From the NCBI GenBank assembly GCA_030667645.1, contig DAOUVM010000148.1:1-6594 (forward strand): 6,594 bases of DNA, in the 5' to 3' direction. Made by a program: the position numbers and the translations under genes. The notes beneath the pieces are model-generated. The model made no database searches and was not told the origin of the DNA. It saw only the letters and a program-made list of their open reading frames with translations. This document shows, in pieces, positions 1 to 5,516 of the stretch. Source of the DNA: Ardenticatenales bacterium (GTDB lineage Bacteria > Chloroflexota > Anaerolineae > Promineifilales > UBA4811). Numbering within the stretch: position 1 is the stretch's first letter; each line of letters opens with the position of its first letter.

Positions 1-312
1 CAGGTTTCCACCTCCACCCCTTGGTCGCCCATTCACTATGCGAATGTCAGTCGGAGACAGAGAGGCCTGTCCTGTGGTCTTTCGGCTCACCGGCGCGAGG
101 GTCAACGCACTCAGTCCCGGCCCCGCCAGCAACCAGGCAGCATAGCAAGCTCTCAGTGCTTTTTCAAAGGCAACTTGGCGGTTTTGTGACCGCTCTACCT
201 GTGAATCACCATTGAAAACGGGTGGTTATTCCTTATCAAGTGCAAAGAGATGGAGAAGGACCAAACCAGGCAGGCGAACCCGGCTGATATCCGTGCTCCT
301 GACGGTCTTTTC
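1..312. other. Gene-free stretch upstream of the tRNA-Gln promoter
   Basis: I see no supportable gene here. The short open frames on both strands have compositions unlike real proteins and no ribosome binding site at a sensible distance. A small perfect hairpin (GCGGT at 178-182, ACCGC at 189-193) has no T-tract. A weak promoter-like pair, TTGAAA at 212-217 and TATCAA at 234-239 with a 16-base spacer, points toward the tRNA but is much less convincing than the promoter at 313-341. The left edge may hold the 3' flank of a gene outside the window, but nothing identifies it. Confidence 0.5.
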
Positions 313-341
313 TTGCCAGCCCACCACGCCTATGGTAGAAT
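313..341 (+). promoter_or_regulatory. Sigma-70-type extended -10 promoter for tRNA-Gln
   Basis: A -35 box TTGCCA (313-318) is followed after exactly 17 bases by a -10 box TAGAAT (336-341). The bases just before it, TG at 333-334 plus one base, form an extended -10 element. Transcription would start at about 348, a few bases before the mature tRNA 5' end at 352, so only a very short leader would be left for RNase P to remove. Spacing, extended -10 and position all agree, but no transcription start has been measured. Confidence 0.7.
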
Positions 342-351
342 CCAGCCGCAT

Positions 352-425
352 TGAGGGATAGTTTAACGGTAAAACAGCGGACTCTGAATCCGTCGTTCCT
401 GGTTCGAATCCAGGTCCCTCAGCCA
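352..425 (+). tRNA. tRNA-Gln (anticodon CUG)
   Basis: A complete cloverleaf can be folded. The acceptor stem is TGAGGGA (352-358) with TCCCTCA (415-421). The D stem is GTTT/AAAC (361-364, 372-375) with a short 7-base loop. The anticodon stem is GCGGA/TCCGT (377-381, 389-393) with loop CTCTGAA, giving anticodon CTG at 384-386, which reads CAG. A 4-base variable region is followed by T stem CCTGG/CCAGG (398-402, 410-414) with loop TTCGAAT. The discriminator is G422 and the CCA end is encoded (423-425). The U1-A72 and G2-C71 pairs and G73 are known recognition elements of E. coli GlnRS; position 3-70 is A-U here rather than the G-C of E. coli. It has its own promoter and terminator and lies about 550 bases before glnS. 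Confidence 0.97.
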
Positions 426-429
426 ACTG

Positions 430-468
430 AAAAACGCCCAGCCGTTCTCCAGCGGCGGGGTGTTTTTT
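430..468 (+). terminator. Rho-independent terminator after tRNA-Gln
   Basis: It begins five bases after the encoded CCA. An A-rich left arm, AAAAACGCCC (430-439), pairs with GGGTGTTTTT on the right (458-467, one G-U wobble). The stem continues inward, after one A/G mismatch, as GCCG (441-444) with CGGC (453-456) around an 8-base loop. Six consecutive T residues (463-468) end the element. A GC-rich stem followed directly by a T-run is the classical intrinsic terminator form, so the tRNA is probably a single-gene transcript separate from glnS. The A-run on the left could make it partly bidirectional. Confidence 0.88.
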
Positions 469-600
469 GTAGAGTGCAGGCACACTGTTTCGACCGGCCA
501 GCGCAAGCAGATCCAGAACTCCAGATAATCGCCGGCCGGCTTGATAGTCGTCGCGCCACTGACACCCTCTCCCGTCTGACTGAATCCAGTGCCCCAGGTG

Positions 601-628
601 TAGCATAACCTGTGGAATGCCGTATAAT
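601..628 (+). promoter_or_regulatory. Possible promoter with consensus -10 box
   Basis: A perfect TATAAT lies at 623-628. The best -35 placement 16 bases upstream (TAGCAT, 601-606) is poor, so the assignment rests on the -10 alone. A small inverted repeat, CAGGT (595-599) and ACCTG (608-612), overlaps the -35 area and could be an operator. A start at about 635 would give glnS a leader of roughly 340 bases. The box could also arise by chance or serve an unrecognised small RNA. Confidence 0.35.
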
Positions 629-697
629 GGGCAGGTCTTGGTCAGTAAAGATCGGATGCATGTTCGCCAATCGATCCAGACCTCAGTGAGTTGCCCA
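628..697 (+). other. Nested inverted repeats, possible long hairpin
   Basis: Three pairs of arms nest around one centre: TGGGCA (628-633) with TGCCCA (692-697), AGGTCT (633-638) with AGACCT (678-683), and GATCG (650-654) with CGATC (672-676). A633 is shared by the outer two arms. Together they could form one elongated, interrupted hairpin of about 70 bases directly after the TATAAT box. The outermost arm would lie at or before the predicted start, so only the inner part would be in that transcript. Function unknown; chance is possible in GC-rich DNA. Confidence 0.3.
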
Positions 698-733
698 GCC
701 CATTCCGGTAATTCAAGAAAAGAGAACGGAATC

Positions 734-788
734 CCAAGCGGGAGGAAACTTGGCCACTACAACGGCGGTGCCAACAAGCGGGTTTGTT
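734..788 (+). other. Mutually exclusive hairpins in the glnS upstream region
   Basis: CCAAG (734-738) can pair with CTTGG (749-753), but TTGG of that right arm can instead pair, as TTGGC (750-754), with GCCAA (770-774). The latter overlaps a third hairpin, AACAA/TTGTT (773-777, 784-788). Sharing of arms is the arrangement seen in attenuators and riboswitch expression platforms. No T-run follows, so transcription attenuation by intrinsic termination is not supported, and the start codon is about 190 bases away. The arms are only 5 bp, so this is suggestive only. Confidence 0.25.
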
Positions 789-875
789 CGATCCTACATC
801 ATCCCCTCAGTCTTGGTTGGCGCTTGACGCGCCCGGCGGCAGTGTTGGCCAGCCAGCAGTAGTTAACTGTCATTC

Positions 876-915
876 TTGACTGTGATTGGCATAGCTAGCG
901 TAGATCAGATCACAG
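876..915 (+). promoter_or_regulatory. Possible glnS-proximal promoter/operator with inverted and direct repeats
   Basis: TTGACT (876-881) is a good -35 box, but the best -10 (TAGATC, 901-906) is weak and 19 bases away. The same DNA carries a perfect 7-bp inverted repeat, CTGTGAT (880-886) and ATCACAG (909-915), 22 bases apart. It also carries two copies of ACTGTSATT (866-874, 879-887) at 13-base spacing. The TGTGA/TCACA halves resemble CRP/FNR-type half sites, but they are too far apart for one such dimer site. The repeats suggest a regulator site or an RNA hairpin before glnS; neither is demonstrated. Confidence 0.28.
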
Positions 916-964
916 ACAAGACCGATCAGGAACTCGTGGAGAGGATCGGCATAGATTGCAGGAC

Positions 965-970
965 GGAGAG
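965..970 (+). promoter_or_regulatory. Ribosome binding site that decides the glnS start
   Basis: GGAGAG lies six bases before ATG at 977. The longer reading frame begins with TTG at 956, but the Shine-Dalgarno sequence would then fall inside the gene and TTG has no comparable site. This supports 977 as the start. A second in-frame ATG follows at 980. Confidence 0.75.
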
Positions 971-976
971 CCAAAA

Positions 977-2674
977 ATGATGGAGACCGAGTCTACTAGC
1001 ACCGACTTTATCCGAGACATCATTACCAAAGACCTGGGGACGAACAGATACGGCGGCCGGGTTCACACTCGATTTCCACCCGAGCCTAACGGCTATCTGC
1101 ACATCGGACACGCCAAATCGATCTGCCTCAACTTTGGAATCGCGCAGGATTTCGGCGGTCTGTACAATCTACGGTTCGATGATACCAACCCCGTCAAAGA
1201 GGACGTAGAATATGTAGAGTCGATCCAGGAGGATATCCGATGGCTTGGATTTGACTGGGAGGATCGACTGTACTACGCATCAGATTACTTTGAGCCTCTC
1301 CACCAATTCGCAGTGCAGCTCATCAAGGGTGGCACGGCCTACGTCTGCGACTTGAGCGCCAAAGAGATACGCCATTACCGTGGTACATTGACCGAGCCCG
1401 GCGCCGCGAGTCCATATCGTGACCGCTCGATTGAGGAGAACCTGGATCTGTTCGAGCGAATGCGAGCCGGGGAATTCGAGGATGGCTCCCGCGTACTTCG
1501 AGCAAGAATCGACATGGCATCCCCGAATCTGAACTTGCGTGACCCGGTCATGTATCGGATTCTACGGGCAACGCATCACAGAACCGGAGACAAATGGTGC
1601 ATCTATCCCATGTACGACTTTGCTCATGGGCAATCCGACTCGATCGAAGGAATCACCCATTCGATCTGCACCCTGGAGTTTGAGAACAATCGGCCGCTGT
1701 ACGACTGGTATCTCGATGCTCTAGAAATCTACCATCCACAGCAGATCGAGTTCGCTCGATTGAACCTCAGCTATACGATTATGAGCAAGCGCAAGCTTCT
1801 GGAACTTGTGGATGGCAAACATGTAAACGGATGGGATGATCCGCGGATGCCCACGCTATCGGGATTGCGCCGGCGAGGATACACGCCGGAGGCGATTCGG
1901 AACTTTTGCGATCTGATTGGAGTGGCCAAGAGCAACAGCGTGGTGGATATCGGCATGCTCGAATACTGCATCCGACAGGATCTCAACAAGCGCGCCCCGC
2001 GCGTAATGGCTGTGTTGCGTCCCCTTCGAGTGATCATCGACAACTATCCGCAGGATCAAGTGGAAGAGATGGAAGCGCTGAACAACCCAGAGGACCCGGC
2101 CATGGGGACACGCAAGATCCCTTTCTCACGCGTGCTCTACATCGAACGGGAGGACTTTGAGGAGAACCCGCCGAAAAAGTACTTCCGCCTGGCGCCCGGC
2201 CGCGAGGTACGGCTCAAGCACGGATACCTGATCACCTGCGTGCGAGTCGTCAAGGACGAGGAAACCAACGAGGTGGTCGAACTGCACTGCACTTATGATC
2301 CTCAGACACGTGGCGGTGCGGCGCCAGATGGACGCAGGGTGAGGGGAACACTGCACTGGGTATCGGCCGCCCACTCGCTCCCAGCGCAGGTCCGCCTGTA
2401 TGATCACCTCTTCACCAAGGCAGACCCATTCGACACAGAGGAGGGCTCTGACTACAAAACCAACCTCAATCCGAACTCGTTGGAGACATTAACGTCGTGC
2501 CGCGTGGAACCCAGCCTGTCCGGTGCGGCACCTGGAAGGCGCTACCAGTTCCTGCGAAAGGGTTACTTTTGTGTCGACGCCGAGTCAGGAGATGGAGCGC
2601 TCTTGTTCAATCGGACCGTGCAGTTGCGGGACACCTGGGCCAAGATCAAGAAAGCTCAAGCAAAGAGATCGTGA
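977..2674 (+). CDS. glnS: Glutaminyl-tRNA synthetase (GlnRS)
   Basis: This is a class Ia aminoacyl-tRNA synthetase that attaches glutamine to tRNA-Gln with ATP in the cytoplasm. The protein is 565 residues, close to the 554 of E. coli GlnRS, and aligns with it from memory over the whole length. The N-terminal Rossmann fold has the HIGH signature (42-45, in PPEPNGYLHIGH) and the RFDDTNP block. The KMSKS-type loop is MSKRK at 269-273, in GlnRS form. The EGITHS and WDDPRMPT blocks and the C-terminal beta-barrel anticodon-binding domain (HWVSAAHSLP, FNRTVQLRDTWAK) are intact. The family choice is GlnRS, not GluRS: the RRRGYT and CTLEFENNR blocks are typical of GlnRS. Start chosen by the GGAGAG site at 965-970; TTG at 956 would add seven residues. 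The tRNA-Gln(CUG) substrate gene lies just upstream. Many bacteria instead make Gln-tRNA by the GatCAB route, so GlnRS in such a lineage often reflects gene transfer; whether it does here is unknown. Confidence 0.97.
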   Translation: MMETESTSTDFIRDIITKDLGTNRYGGRVHTRFPPEPNGYLHIGHAKSICLNFGIAQDFGGLYNLRFDDTNPVKEDVEYVESIQEDIRWLGFDWEDRLYYASDYFEPLHQFAVQLIKGGTAYVCDLSAKEIRHYRGTLTEPGAASPYRDRSIEENLDLFERMRAGEFEDGSRVLRARIDMASPNLNLRDPVMYRILRATHHRTGDKWCIYPMYDFAHGQSDSIEGITHSICTLEFENNRPLYDWYLDALEIYHPQQIEFARLNLSYTIMSKRKLLELVDGKHVNGWDDPRMPTLSGLRRRGYTPEAIRNFCDLIGVAKSNSVVDIGMLEYCIRQDLNKRAPRVMAVLRPLRVIIDNYPQDQVEEMEALNNPEDPAMGTRKIPFSRVLYIEREDFEENPPKKYFRLAPGREVRLKHGYLITCVRVVKDEETNEVVELHCTYDPQTRGGAAPDGRRVRGTLHWVSAAHSLPAQVRLYDHLFTKADPFDTEEGSDYKTNLNPNSLETLTSCRVEPSLSGAAPGRRYQFLRKGYFCVDAESGDGALLFNRTVQLRDTWAKIKKAQAKRS

Positions 2675-2712
2675 GCCACTCAGGGGGCCGAAAATCCGGG
2701 CGCCGGTGGCTC
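2673..2712 (+). repeat. Inverted repeat overlapping the glnS stop codon
   Basis: GAGCCAC (2673-2679) and GTGGCTC (2706-2712) are perfect 7-bp complements separated by 26 bases. The left arm begins inside the TGA stop of glnS. A second small hairpin, CGTGC/GCACG (2734-2738, 2744-2748), follows. Neither has a T-run, so they are not standard intrinsic terminators, but a 3'-end stem-loop protecting the glnS message is plausible. Confidence 0.4.
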
Positions 2713-2809
2713 GGCCGGCTGCTCCACCGCTGACGTGCTTTGCGCACGGTCTCAGTTCTCGCGAACCCGTGTTGATCACACCCACTCGACACGGACTACC
2801 CGCAACCAT

Positions 2810-2845
2810 CCCATTCGTGGAAGCGGTGCCCGTCTCACGAATGGG
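2810..2845. repeat. Perfect 10-bp inverted repeat between glnS and prsW
   Basis: CCCATTCGTG (2810-2819) and CACGAATGGG (2836-2845) are exact complements around a 16-base loop, the longest perfect inverted repeat I found in the window. There is no T-tract on either side. It lies 69 bases before the prsW start, so it could be an operator, a leader hairpin or a remnant of a small repeat element. A shorter hairpin, GGGC/GCCC (2843-2846, 2850-2853), shares its last three bases and would compete with it. Confidence 0.6.
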
Positions 2846-2914
2846 CGACGCCCCCGACGCAAATCCTCGGTCATGGGCACGGTGACAGATGGAGTAGTGG
2901 TCTTTCTGTAGGAT

Positions 2915-3917
2915 ATGCACTTGGTAGGATTGCTGCTCTCCATCGTCGTTGGGCTCATCCCCACCGTGATTTACGGCGGGTTTGTCAACTGGCTCGACCA
3001 GCATGAGAAAGAGCCCTGGTGGTTGCTGACGCTTGCCTTCGTCTGGGGCACGGTCCCAGCCGCCGCCATCGCGCTCGTGGCCCAATGGGTCCTGGACATC
3101 CCCACAACTTGGGTCTTTTCCGGCGCCAGCCTGGCCTACGAGATCCTTGGCAGCGGCGTGTGGGCCCCGATCACCGAAGAGGTGGCCAAGGGACTGGGGG
3201 TCGTCATCATCCTGCTGCTGGCGCGTCGGGAGATGGACAGCGTCCTGGACGGCATCATCTATGGAGCGATGACAGGACTGGGATTTGCCCTCACCGAGAA
3301 CGTTCTGTATTTCGGGACGGCCCTTGCCGAGGATGGTTGGGGAAGCTGGGCGATCGTTGTGTTGCTGCGGACGATTCCGTTCGGACTGAATCACGCACTG
3401 TTTTCTGGGCTGACCGGCGCCGGCCATCGGGGCAACGGCGTACCTGCATCGAAAAGCTTGGGCCAGATTCGCTGCTCCCCTTGCCGGACTGGCAGCGGGA
3501 ATGGTCTTGCACAGGATCCACAACCTGGGTGCGGCGCTCGCGCGAGTCAGTTGCTGGACGATCTGCGCCAGCTTTCTCTTTGACTGGGCCGGCGTCTTGT
3601 TCTTGGGGGTGTTGGTCATACTAATCTGGCGCCAGGAGAAAAGCTGGATCGCTGAGCAGTTGCCTGGGGAGATCAGCGACGATATGTATCGGCTGATTGC
3701 TTCTTGGCGACGCTGGCAGAGCGCCCGATGGAGCGTTCTGCTGCGCGGGGACACAAAGACCTGGTGCAAATTGCACCGGGTTCGCCGATCCGCGATCGAA
3801 CTAGCCTTCAAGAAACACAGGCTGGCCGTTAGCGGCCTACATGTCAAGACAGAGCAAGAGATCGATGACTATCGCCGCCAGTTGGCAGAGTTCAACAGCC
3901 AATCAGCCAGAGGCTAA
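2915..3917 (+). pseudogene. PrsW-family intramembrane metalloprotease, interrupted by one frameshift
   Basis: PrsW proteins are multi-pass membrane proteases; in B. subtilis PrsW cleaves the anti-sigma factor RsiW, but most relatives have unknown targets. The first part (frame of 2915) has hydrophobic segments at about residues 2-22 and 37-58, the EEVAK motif (88-92), a DGIIYG...TEN block (112-129) and NHALFSG with His160. From about 3423 the homology continues in the next frame: an Ala/Gly-rich helix, then HRIHN, a hydrophobic segment around FLFDWAGVLFLGVLVIL, and a charged cytoplasmic tail ending at TAA 3915-3917. Dropping one base of C3420-G3423 joins the two as TGAAIG and yields 333 residues, a normal family length, with no other stop. 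Without correction the first frame ends at 3583 with 222 residues and an unrelated tail. The start is uncertain: AGGA at 2910-2913 is only one base from ATG 2915 and would suit TTG 2921 better. It may be a recent pseudogene or a sequencing/assembly error. Confidence 0.85.
3420..3423 (+). other. Site of the one-base frameshift in prsW
   Basis: The local sequence GGCGCCGGCC (3416-3425) reads Gly-Ala-Gly-His onward in the upstream frame. Removing either C3420/C3421 or G3422/G3423 restores Gly-Ala-Ala-Ile-Gly and the long downstream frame. The downstream frame has a TGA at 3411-3413, so it cannot be an independent gene running through the upstream part. The site is a short palindromic GC run, a context prone to both polymerase slippage and base-calling errors. 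Confidence 0.8.
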
Positions 3918-4451
3918 CCTCGATTCCACCAGCACAGTGCTGATGATGCGCTTCTGGGCGCCGGGCAATGGGTTGACCCCGCCGCTCATACCGCGCTGAG
4001 ACACCCACCGGCTCTGCATGCGATCATCCAGGGGAGATTCTCGGCCATGGGCTCAAGATGTGTGGTTGTCGGCTCCGTGGAGAGTGGCAGCAGCCACACC
4101 GGTCCCTTGTCCCCTGCGCTGCATCCCGCGCCGTCAGCCGGCTAATCCACCCTGGCTGGGCTGGCCCGAAAGCGAGATACGGCCGCCGTTGCACCGCCCA
4201 CTAATGGCACGAAAGGATGATGGCGCAGTTTCCAATGGTAAGATATACTACGCTTGGATTGGCTGGCCTACGAGAGCCGTCACCATTTAGTCTCGACGTG
4301 ATGGAGGCGATTCTGCTACAGATCGTGATTCATAGGATCAACGAGAGATCGGGACCGCCTTTCCTCGCGCAGAAAGACTCTATTCCAAGTCCTTGAAGGT
4401 ATCCGTTATTCGGCATTGTTGGGCGGCCGGGGTGACCACCGGCACGTCCGC
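3918..4451. other. Gene-free stretch between prsW and the hydrogenase operon
   Basis: No supportable gene. A 90-codon frame at 4018-4290 has low-complexity Pro/Arg/Trp-rich content and no ribosome site. Small hairpins are CAGCA/TGCTG (3930-3934, 3938-3942), just after the prsW stop, and GTGGC/GCCAC (4084-4088, 4093-4097); neither has a T-run. A -10-like TATACT (4244-4249) lies about 210 bases before hydB, without a good -35 box. A -35-like TTGAAG (4393-4398) has no good -10 partner. No sigma-54 (-24/-12) promoter was found. The hyd promoter is presumably here but cannot be placed with confidence. Confidence 0.5.
4244..4249 (+). promoter_or_regulatory. Candidate -10 box upstream of the hyd operon
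   Basis: TATACT matches the sigma-70 -10 consensus at five of six bases, within an A/T-rich patch that stands out from the GC-rich surroundings. The hexamer 17 bases upstream (TGGCGC, 4221-4226) is a poor -35. If used, it would give the hyd transcript a leader of about 205 bases. Confidence 0.22.
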
Positions 4452-4456
4452 GGAGG
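4452..4456 (+). promoter_or_regulatory. Ribosome binding site that decides the hydB start
   Basis: GGAGG ends four bases before ATG 4461. The open frame extends upstream to TTG 4416, but that extension is Gly/Arg/His-rich, contains this site, and has no counterpart in known HydB proteins. A downstream ATG at 4491 with AAGGA before it is a weaker alternative, because the residues between 4461 and 4491 resemble the family N-terminus. Confidence 0.75.
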
Positions 4457-4460
4457 AAGT

Positions 4461-5504
4461 ATGAGCCTAAAAATCATCCCCAAGGAAAAAATGGGAGAGT
4501 TCGTGGCCAACATGATGGGAGCCTATCGCGTCGTCGGTCCGCGACAAAAGGAACACCAATTCATGTTCGGTCCGATCGAAAACCTGGACCAACTCCACCT
4601 GGACTACAATACCACCATTCTCCCACCAAAAAAGTATCTGCTACCGCAGCACGAGTCACTGTTCAAGTTCAACGCCGACACCTTTGACGCAGAACTGACG
4701 ATTGATGATCAGCCGACCGTGATACTGGGGGTCCACACGTGCGATCTTCACGCAATACAGTTGCTGGATCAAGTTTTCCAGAGGGATCATCTGGATGAGC
4801 ACTACATGGCCCGCCGGGAGAACACCATTTTGGTCGGAATCGAGTGTCTGGAACCGTGTGATGATCACTCGTTCTGCAAGAGCATGGGCACCCTAACTCC
4901 ACCGACGGGGTGCTATGATTTGCATCTTACCGACATCGGCGACTCGTATGCGGTGGACGTTGAGACAGAGAAAGGCGCATGGCTCGTCGTCCGGCATGCC
5001 CAGGCGAGAGATGCCGACGATGAGGACTATAAGCGAATCAACAACATACTGAGCGAAAAGTGGCCGCGGTTCCCCTACAAACTGGACTTTGATGTCGGCG
5101 AACTCCCCGCCCTGATGAGTGTCAGTCAAAAGAGCCCTCTGTGGCAACAATTGGGAGAGATCTGCCTGGCATGTGGCTCTTGCACCAACGTGTGCCCTAC
5201 CTGCTACTGCTTTGATGTGCGTGACAAGGTAGACATGTCGCTCGCCGATGGGCACCGGGAACGGTTCTGGGATTCCTGCCAATTGGACGAGTTCGCTCTG
5301 GTGGCCGGCGGACACGACTTTCGGCCGAGCCGTGCAGCACGACAGCGGCACCGATTCTTCCGCAAGGGCAAGTATCAAACCGACGCTTATGGACTGCTCG
5401 GCTGCGTGGGGTGCGGCCGGTGTGGTCGCGCCTGCCTGGTAGAGATCACCCCCGTGAAAACCTTCAACGAGCTCTACCGGCAGCGGACCGGTGGGGCGCG
5501 CTAG
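4461..5504 (+). CDS. hydB: [NiFe]-hydrogenase (sulfhydrogenase-type) beta subunit, 4Fe-4S protein
   Basis: HydB is the iron-sulfur electron-transfer subunit of cytosolic NAD(P)-linked group 3b hydrogenases; it relays electrons within the HydG-HydB electron-transfer module. The family also includes AsrA of anaerobic sulfite reductase. The protein is 347 residues. The N-terminal half has family landmarks LPPKKY, VHTCDLHAIQLLD and the Cys-containing ECLEPCDDHSFC segment. The C-terminal half has two [4Fe-4S] motifs: C235-x2-C238-x2-C241-x3-C245-P, followed by CYC, and C315-x2-C318-x2-C321-x3-C325. Between them lie RFWDSCQ and AGGHDFR, as in Pyrococcus furiosus sulfhydrogenase I beta, recalled from memory. 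It is soluble, with no signal peptide or membrane segment. It is first in the operon, with a 12-base gap to hydG. The hydrogenase role rather than sulfite reductase follows from the [NiFe] small-subunit gene downstream. Confidence 0.92.
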   Translation: MSLKIIPKEKMGEFVANMMGAYRVVGPRQKEHQFMFGPIENLDQLHLDYNTTILPPKKYLLPQHESLFKFNADTFDAELTIDDQPTVILGVHTCDLHAIQLLDQVFQRDHLDEHYMARRENTILVGIECLEPCDDHSFCKSMGTLTPPTGCYDLHLTDIGDSYAVDVETEKGAWLVVRHAQARDADDEDYKRINNILSEKWPRFPYKLDFDVGELPALMSVSQKSPLWQQLGEICLACGSCTNVCPTCYCFDVRDKVDMSLADGHRERFWDSCQLDEFALVAGGHDFRPSRAARQRHRFFRKGKYQTDAYGLLGCVGCGRCGRACLVEITPVKTFNELYRQRTGGAR

Positions 5505-5506
5505 TA

Positions 5507-5511
5507 GGAGG
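5507..5511 (+). promoter_or_regulatory. Ribosome binding site choosing between two adjacent hydG starts
   Basis: GGAGG begins two bases after the hydB stop. It is two bases from ATG 5514 and five bases from ATG 5517, so the second ATG is the better-spaced start. The difference is one Met. Confidence 0.65.
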
Positions 5512-5516
5512 CAATG

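Larger units (their letters stand above)
469..964. other. Gene-free, repeat-rich stretch before glnS (probable promoter and leader region)
   Basis: I find no convincing protein gene between the tRNA terminator and glnS; the short frames on both strands lack coding character and ribosome sites. What it holds: a 10-bp palindrome GCCGGCCGGC (531-540); a hairpin CAGGT/ACCTG (595-599, 608-612); a TATAAT box (623-628); nested inverted repeats over 628-697; ATTCCG/CGGAAT (702-707, 727-732); CCAAG/CTTGG (734-738, 749-753); TTGGC/GCCAA (750-754, 770-774); AACAA/TTGTT (773-777, 784-788); and a 7-bp inverted repeat CTGTGAT/ATCACAG (880-886, 909-915). Several arms overlap, so alternative folds are possible. 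I do not recognise a named RNA family: no T-box antiterminator consensus, RNase P, tmRNA or SRP signature could be matched. Confidence 0.5.

Noticed and set aside
21..215. 64-codon + strand frame near the left edge
   Set aside because: No ribosome binding site, no domain, and a composition unlike the real proteins of the window.
226..606. 126-codon - strand frame
   Set aside because: It runs straight through the tRNA-Gln gene and its terminator, so coding is implausible. The apparent motif GPGFEPGTTDSES is the usual product of translating the reverse strand of a tRNA.
740..775. RNase P RNA or other housekeeping RNA, suggested by GGGAGGAAAC
   Set aside because: Only a short resemblance to the RNase P 5' conserved region; the second conserved region and the overall fold are absent, and the space is too short.
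635..800. T-box riboswitch for glnS
   Set aside because: I looked for the conserved antiterminator sequence with its UGGN bulge and for a terminator stem with T-run. GGCGGTGCC at 764-772 only loosely resembles it, no T-run follows, and a proper Stem I could not be built.
617..862. 81-codon + strand frame before glnS
   Set aside because: The start codon lies upstream of and overlaps the TATAAT box, no ribosome site is present, and the sequence looks non-coding.
880..915. CRP/FNR-type binding site (TGTGA ... TCACA)
   Set aside because: Such dimer sites need a short spacer of about 4-6 bases between half sites; here they are 24 bases apart.
2585..3847. Long open frame on the - strand (420 codons) opposite glnS end and prsW
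   Set aside because: It spans the glnS 3' end, the spacer and prsW, and its sequence is the reverse-strand image of hydrophobic prsW codons (for example a run of Gln/Asp opposite Ile/Leu). It has no recognisable domain and no ribosome site; long antisense frames are common in GC-rich genes.
4205..4230. Sigma-54 promoter for hyd (TGGCAC at 4205-4210)
   Set aside because: The required TTGC-type -12 element is missing at the correct distance.
4018..4290. 90-codon + strand frame between prsW and hydB
   Set aside because: Pro/Arg/Trp-rich, no ribosome binding site, no recognisable motif, and it crosses small hairpins and the TATACT box.
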